Of a DNA stretch of 39,275 bases, positions 35,001 to 39,275 are shown piece after piece. A program made the translations under genes and the position numbers. Numbering within the stretch: the stretch's first letter is position 1; each line of letters begins with the position of its first letter. The stretch comes from an uncultured Verrucomicrobiota bacterium (GTDB lineage Bacteria; Verrucomicrobiota; Kiritimatiellia; RFP12; UBA1067), in the NCBI GenBank assembly GCA_945613785.1, contig CALZAJ010000002.1, positions 1 through 39,275 of the forward strand, read 5' to 3'. A model generated the notes under the pieces. That model was given only the letters and a program-made list of their open reading frames with translations, was not told where the DNA came from and searched no databases.

Positions 35001-38000
35001 GTACTATGTTGAAGATTCTGCGCGTGTCCTCATCAACAACGTCGAGCCCGTCTGCATGGTCAGCCCGGCGGAGAACACGAACCGCTATGAAGTCGCGGGC
35101 GGCGTGGCGAAGAACCACGGCATCCGTTGGCAGGTCAAGAGCGACGTCGACGCCGATTTCGCGGGCATTCCGACGTTCAAGGGCATCAAGGTCAGCTTCT
35201 CGGGCTGCGCGAACGCGACCGAGTTCTTCGTGAACGAGTCCACGAGCGACACGTTCTATCCTGACTTCGGCTCCTCGCAGGGTGACCAGGACGTCGTCCT
35301 CACGATCGAGGATAAGGATGGCGGCTACCTGACCTGGACCTGGCAGTTCACGGTCACGCCTTCGAAGTTCCTCACGACGGTCTCCACCGGTCCGTCCGGC
35401 GGCACGACGACTTCCGCGCTCTCCCAGAAGTACACGCTCTGCGATGGTATCGGCATGGGCCACACCTATGTCGCCGACGCGATCTTCTCCTCCGCGCAGA
35501 ACTTCCGCCTGAAGTGGAACTGCTCGAAGAACATCTACATGGACATCTACGGCTTCGGCTACAAGGTGGCCAGTCCGAACGACGACGGCACCCTCGATGG
35601 CATGGACATCGCCCTCGACCAGTACGGTTCGGCTTCTGCCGGCAGCACGGTCACGGATCCGTTCCACTACCCGATGGCCGACTTCAACCCGGACGACAAG
35701 GAAGAGGCCAAGAAGATCAAGGACTCTTACTTCTACTGCTGGATTCTCCACAGCGTCGGCGAGAGCGGCAATGGTGTCACGAGCTCGATTCTCGGCAACT
35801 CGATCGCCCCGGAACGTCCGGGCGTGGTCGGCACCGGTTCGGTGATGCTCCCGACGGAGAAGACCGAGGACGGCAGCTATCTCGACACGGTCGTCGAGGC
35901 CATCTTCGCGCAGGAATGGCTCCCCGCCGATAACCTCGGCGATATCAACCAGGACGGCGTCCCCGACGTCTTTGTCGTCAAGGATTGGAAGGGCGGCAAA
36001 CTCATCAACCTCGTCTACGGCACGGAAGACACCGAGTCCGACCTCAAGGCTTTGAATGCCAGCAACCCCGACGACGACTACTTGCCGGGCGTCTTTGAGC
36101 AGGATGATATGGTCGCGCTCGTCGAGAATAGCAAGAACAGCTACGCGCCCGTAGGCGTGCCGTTCAATACGCGCCTCGAGCTGCGCGGTCTCGACGACGG
36201 CCTGAACGCGACCGATCTTACCGCATCCGACGTCAGCTTCAGCGAGGATGAGCAGAAGGCCTGGGAGGCCTTCGCGAATGCGAACGGCCTCGATGCCGAT
36301 ACGCCGGATCTCGCGATCTGGAGCCCGGAACCGCGCAGCGCGCGCTACTCGCGCATGGACCCGACCCTCGACGATACCGACGGCGACCGCTTCCCCGACG
36401 GCTGGGAATACTACTTCTGGTATCAGGCGCATGTTTGGGCGCCCGCCGGCAAGAGCAAGCCGCGCCAAGGCCAGCAGTTCGCCTTCGAGCGTTTCCGTGT
36501 GTTCAATATTCTCGTGGGCGAGGAAATTCCGGCCGCGGAAGTTGAAAAGCGCTTCAACCCCTGCGATCCGCTGCCAGCTAAGGATTATGCCGACCATCCC
36601 GATTTCGACAACGACGGCCTTTCCGATCTTGAAGAATTGGTGCTTGGCACGAACCCCTGCCATTGGGATACCGACGGCGATCATATGTGCGACGGCTGGG
36701 AGGTCATGTACGCGCTCGACCCGCTCAACGGCAGCAAGAACGGCAACCCCGACGGCGATTTCATGGCCTTCTTCAATACCCTCGGCGTGCCTTGCTATGT
36801 CGACCCGAACGCGCCGATTCAGGATTCCGAAACGCCTGGCTTCGAGTTCCTCATCTGCAACCGCTTGCGTCCGATCATCGACTACGATCAGCTGTCCGGG
36901 ACGATTGTTCGCGATTTGACGACGATTGCGGTGCACTGCAAAGCGAAGGCCGATCCCGAAGACCCCGGAAAGGTTCTGCGCTACGGCCTGGGGCCGGATG
37001 TGGACGGTCCGCCCGCCAATGCCGAGCCCGAGGTGCTCAAGGATTGGGTGTGGAGCAATTTCATGGTCGAGGATATCTACAGGGTGGAGATCAAGCTTGT
37101 CGCGGGCGACAGGGTGAATATGTTCTTGCCCTACACCCTCATCCACGATCAGGTCCACACTGCTTTTGGCTACGATCCGCGCACCGCATGGTACAAGAAC
37201 GGCGAAGGCTATGTGGCCAGCCGCTGGGATCCGATGATAAATAAAGAGCTCATGCCCTTCGATACTACGGGTGTGGCGATCAATACTCGTCCCTACGAGA
37301 CGTACGACGAATACCTCGTCATGAAGTACCGCAGCGATTACAATATCATCTATTACCTCAAGGAACCCGGCTTCGACAACGGCAAACCTTGGGGCACGCT
37401 GCTGGCGAAAACGACGAACCCGAACGTAGTCTTCCCGACGGTTGAGGTAGAGGTGACCGAAACAACCGAGGAAGTCAGCGCCGACGGAACAACCACTAAT
37501 ACCATCGAGAACACGACCGTGCAGACCGTCGTCCAAACGAACGAGACGACGATTATCGCCCAGCGGCTCGCCGAGGCGCTTGCCGCTTCCGGCAGCTCCA
37601 GCACCGTTCAGACTGGACACGGCGCGGATACCGACGGCGACGGCGTGCCCGACGGCTGGGAACTCTACACCTACCGTTGCCCGAACGCTGCGCCGACCGT
37701 CGACGACGAAAAGCACCCGAAGAAGGAGATCGACTTTGACTACGACGCCGACAAGCTCAACTACGCCGACGAATTCGCCGGCACCGATTCCTGCAACGCC
37801 TACCGCAATTGCGCAACCATCTACGCCAACCACCCCGGCAATCTCAAAGGATGGTTCAACAAGTTCTTCCCCACCAACCCCGGTACATGGCTCGGATCGG
37901 CAATTGGCAACGACGACGGCAAAGATACCGACGGTGACGGTTTGACCGACTACGATGAGGGTCAGGCCTGGTGCGCCAATTTCTTCTATGAAGGGAAGAT

Positions 38001-39275
38001 GGTACTCGAAGCGCAAAGCAGCATCTTCTCGGCCGGCGCGAAAGCAATGGGCTTTATCTACGGCGAACCGCAGGATTCGATCACCTGCTGCGTGCGCGGC
38101 GGCGGCCTCAACCCGTGCACGGTCGATACCGACCAGGACTGGCTGCCAGACGCCTGGGAAGCGGCCCACGCCGGTTTGCCGGTGGATTTGGCGACGCGCC
38201 AAACCGTGGCGCCCGTTAACGGCGACAAGCTCGCCGACTTCGAGTTTGGCGACTCGACCTGGATTGCCGATGGTATCTATGGCGTTGAGGGTCTCACGGG
38301 CGTCTATATCGCCGGCGGCATGGACGGTACTTGGTCCGGCGATTACTGCACCGGCGATAGTATTTCGGTCGATGAATTGCTCGGGAAGGTCACGCGCGAT
38401 GTCGACTTTGACCACGACGGGCTTCAAAACTACCAGGAATACTTCGTGCAAGGCATGCGCCACTTCCGCTGGGACGAGATTTCCACCCCGCTTATGGGTC
38501 GCATCCTCGAAGAGGGCGATCGCGTGATGGGCAACCTCGTAACGGTGCATGAACAGCAGTTTGCCAACTTCACCCAGCACGATTTTTCCGACCCCGGTCA
38601 GCTGGCGGTCAACAGCGCGCTTGCGTGGGGCTCGAAGGAACTCGTGAAAACCATCACGGTCACGAACGGAACTTCCGTCACCTACGATTATATCGATCCG
38701 CTCAATCCCGCCGCGGGTCTGGTGACGAACATAACCTATTACACCGAGCGCAAGCGCATCTACGTGGGCGGCAATCAGCTGATCGACGATCGCATCGCCG
38801 GCAAGATCGCCAAAGCCTATTCGGCGCCGTGGTCGGACGCAGGCTTCCGCGCGCTCGGTTACATGTCCGCGCCCGCGCATGAATGGGATCGCTCCTTTAC
38901 GGCGTTACTTCTCAGCAATCCCACCTACCTCTTCCCGATTACCGGATCGCTGCTTGTCGACAAGGCGATGATAGGCTATGTTTCCACCGATCCGCGCATG
39001 CCCGATACCGATATGGACGGCATGGACGATTATTACGAGCTCTTCCACGGCCTCAACCCGTTGCTCGGCCAGACGACACCCGGCTACTGCGATTTGCTTT
39101 ACGATAAATACGGCGACATCATCGCGGGTACCTACTATGCCATAGGCTTCCCGCTGGTCGATTCGCGTCCGGTGTTTAACGCCTTCTTCAATGAATGGAC
39201 GCATCCGAACTTCGATCGCCGCTTGCCGTTGGGGTCTGGCGCGATCGGAACCATCGGTGCTCTCGCGCACGACTG
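32044..39275 (+). CDS. Giant exported protein with thrombospondin type 3-like Ca-binding motifs, 3' end beyond window
   Basis: This frame runs without a stop from ATG 32044 to the last base, at least 2410 codons; the gene is truncated by the window edge. Signal peptide: MTIKNKLLKLFTLAAGITAG, then SAACAAGGD. Residues 30-1430 are beta-rich with repeated Ig-like segments (for example GGQLKADFAIEGVT, AGDWTIKLQVKDKDMEDW). From about residue 1440 on, at least seven TSP3-like acidic loops appear: DDTDGDRFPDGWE, DFDNDGLSDLEE, DTDGDHMCDGWE, DTDGDGVPDGWE, DTDGDGLTDYDE, DFDHDGLQNYQE and DTDMDGMDDYYE. These are typical Ca2+-binding motifs of secreted rods. Codon style changes near 36450, with more TTG, GAA and AAT. 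An unbroken antisense frame opposite this gene is a composition artefact. Confidence 0.85.
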   Translation, partial: MTIKNKLLKLFTLAAGITAGSAACAAGGDIFEIRPCTQEGLARAAYATIDSPLTSGESVYFKIRLIQRTIGAANSVWKIEHIGASSQVVDDALYPLQVGIYVSGQLRYASLIDATSDATTGFTDLVFEYKTRAGDFALPIVLATTDGPASDSDTSLEYLLNPARTDKWRIANDAGNTCKFYYWTPDRPASSPDGTRMTDYSLADCGFYVQTIGFDKEWESEDFWRTVHQNSSITVGGTPSLEAAAAPEDAVTLYVWSMDDNVVKVRGGTVQNMITGYDESNNPIRTSTQVGTVTLAGGQLKADFAIEGVTEGDSTKLVLSPWDHYTFKTATGARIVDYITVPVKCIEPMPPTAIVEADRLVAYADGNYMTYGALLSVYLSQAYQDGPVDVKIKPSFADGAAADWGDYIRFSTTQDEVTALPPGGPGNEITVRIPAGSTAKQQIYVFCLRGDSHTTGTSRMVFTPEVLDATAAAVIHEVTAAGMEIRAAAPVITTPAEGAKISGICGDEMPFIVAVSDTFADSSFQDTTGASGYKIYIKYRGSDAYTLLDGFYYVGEGNALYRMKDDGTQTGTYFASTDLPIIKYPGSGEGLASEVYVVSPLSGKKSEVVHFVADIKEARTSNVVTTDDKNDIYYEGEKATFQISISEKNDTGSTIYAFLLASDNAEAAMFSATPNFVVCNDTDLTKTSGLAINNYQDKTSASKIMFLDGLSEDAGGLSLTFQVVLCSTKNYDPAKRLAGYDSNYLNITVYNLEPQITRIEMNGFESESDGAVFPNKVPKGMTQEFKAIVSDKGKYDLTNTAEPFQCKWTATLAGVGAIKNDVIAGDPSKNPFSYDFPRAGDWTIKLQVKDKDMEDWSDVTYSVGVTVLDNPQVEVIAPEALVENDHSGKIQVQLSYWDPLFTGKLKVRVTVEEYSPGRANPGELKLDSNYSTGVNTYEVEIGDALPVDLMIEAMDGTEVSSLYGFVIKTEVISTDVLPTSHTPANEYYVEDSARVLINNVEPVCMVSPAENTNRYEVAGGVAKNHGIRWQVKSDVDADFAGIPTFKGIKVSFSGCANATEFFVNESTSDTFYPDFGSSQGDQDVVLTIEDKDGGYLTWTWQFTVTPSKFLTTVSTGPSGGTTTSALSQKYTLCDGIGMGHTYVADAIFSSAQNFRLKWNCSKNIYMDIYGFGYKVASPNDDGTLDGMDIALDQYGSASAGSTVTDPFHYPMADFNPDDKEEAKKIKDSYFYCWILHSVGESGNGVTSSILGNSIAPERPGVVGTGSVMLPTEKTEDGSYLDTVVEAIFAQEWLPADNLGDINQDGVPDVFVVKDWKGGKLINLVYGTEDTESDLKALNASNPDDDYLPGVFEQDDMVALVENSKNSYAPVGVPFNTRLELRGLDDGLNATDLTASDVSFSEDEQKAWEAFANANGLDADTPDLAIWSPEPRSARYSRMDPTLDDTDGDRFPDGWEYYFWYQAHVWAPAGKSKPRQGQQFAFERFRVFNILVGEEIPAAEVEKRFNPCDPLPAKDYADHPDFDNDGLSDLEELVLGTNPCHWDTDGDHMCDGWEVMYALDPLNGSKNGNPDGDFMAFFNTLGVPCYVDPNAPIQDSETPGFEFLICNRLRPIIDYDQLSGTIVRDLTTIAVHCKAKADPEDPGKVLRYGLGPDVDGPPANAEPEVLKDWVWSNFMVEDIYRVEIKLVAGDRVNMFLPYTLIHDQVHTAFGYDPRTAWYKNGEGYVASRWDPMINKELMPFDTTGVAINTRPYETYDEYLVMKYRSDYNIIYYLKEPGFDNGKPWGTLLAKTTNPNVVFPTVEVEVTETTEEVSADGTTTNTIENTTVQTVVQTNETTIIAQRLAEALAASGSSSTVQTGHGADTDGDGVPDGWELYTYRCPNAAPTVDDEKHPKKEIDFDYDADKLNYADEFAGTDSCNAYRNCATIYANHPGNLKGWFNKFFPTNPGTWLGSAIGNDDGKDTDGDGLTDYDEGQAWCANFFYEGKMVLEAQSSIFSAGAKAMGFIYGEPQDSITCCVRGGGLNPCTVDTDQDWLPDAWEAAHAGLPVDLATRQTVAPVNGDKLADFEFGDSTWIADGIYGVEGLTGVYIAGGMDGTWSGDYCTGDSISVDELLGKVTRDVDFDHDGLQNYQEYFVQGMRHFRWDEISTPLMGRILEEGDRVMGNLVTVHEQQFANFTQHDFSDPGQLAVNSALAWGSKELVKTITVTNGTSVTYDYIDPLNPAAGLVTNITYYTERKRIYVGGNQLIDDRIAGKIAKAYSAPWSDAGFRALGYMSAPAHEWDRSFTALLLSNPTYLFPITGSLLVDKAMIGYVSTDPRMPDTDMDGMDDYYELFHGLNPLLGQTTPGYCDLLYDKYGDIIAGTYYAIGFPLVDSRPVFNAFFNEWTHPNFDRRLPLGSGAIGTIGALAHD

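Noticed and set aside
32350..38880. Open minus-strand frame of 2176 codons
   Set aside because: It lies opposite the giant plus-strand gene, which has a signal peptide, TSP3 motifs and a coupled upstream gene. The antisense product is Arg/Val/Asp/Leu-rich with no recognisable domain, as expected from complementing GNC/NNC-biased codons.

Overview
The window is about 39 kb of moderately GC-rich bacterial chromosome, with coding densely packed on the plus strand. Its style suggests the PVC group: very long signal-peptide-bearing proteins built from glycine-rich, DUF2341/LamG, Calx-beta-like, lamin-tail-like and thrombospondin-type-3 (TSP3) modules, hairpin-rich intergenic repeats, and a histidine kinase with an OB-like N-terminus. 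A gut-type Kiritimatiellota (or related Verrucomicrobiota/Lentisphaerota) is my best guess. This is inference from gene style; no 16S or other marker search was possible.

Layout. (1) 1-9324 is mostly housekeeping: the C-terminal half of a NahK-like sugar kinase, an Rpe-type epimerase, a stand-alone CoaC-type flavoprotein, a DPM1-like glycosyltransferase, an unrecognised AT-richer secreted protein, guanylate kinase, a Gfo/Idh/MocA oxidoreductase, an isolated PF13723-type beta-ketoacyl synthase-like protein, and a tight tig-clpP-clpX-panD run. (2) 9433-13650 encodes a 1405-residue secreted protein, followed by a long hairpin and two overlapping CNNM/CorC-type (DUF21) membrane protein genes. (3) 15618-17722 holds an orphan sensor histidine kinase bracketed by a perfect 123-bp direct repeat; the repeat carries GTCCTG 9-mer arrays and hairpins. 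(4) 17723-20254 is an 843-residue secreted protein with a strong Shine-Dalgarno site and a strong Rho-independent terminator, followed by a structured intergenic region and a DUF2442 gene. (5) 21359-39275 is a three-gene giant surface-protein locus: a 3414-residue exported protein, a 150-residue membrane-anchored coiled-coil protein overlapping its 3' end, and one nucleotide later another giant exported protein that is still open at the window edge after 2410 codons.

How the parts may fit. The tig-clpP-clpX run covers nascent-chain folding and proteolysis, and panD plus the CoaC-type protein touch CoA synthesis. The second half looks like investment in cell-surface or extracellular macromolecules. 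The most original material is the three-gene giant-protein operon and the family of covarying intergenic hairpins with GTCCTG 9-mers around the kinase and before the giant locus. I see no tRNA, rRNA, CRISPR array, transposase or integrase.
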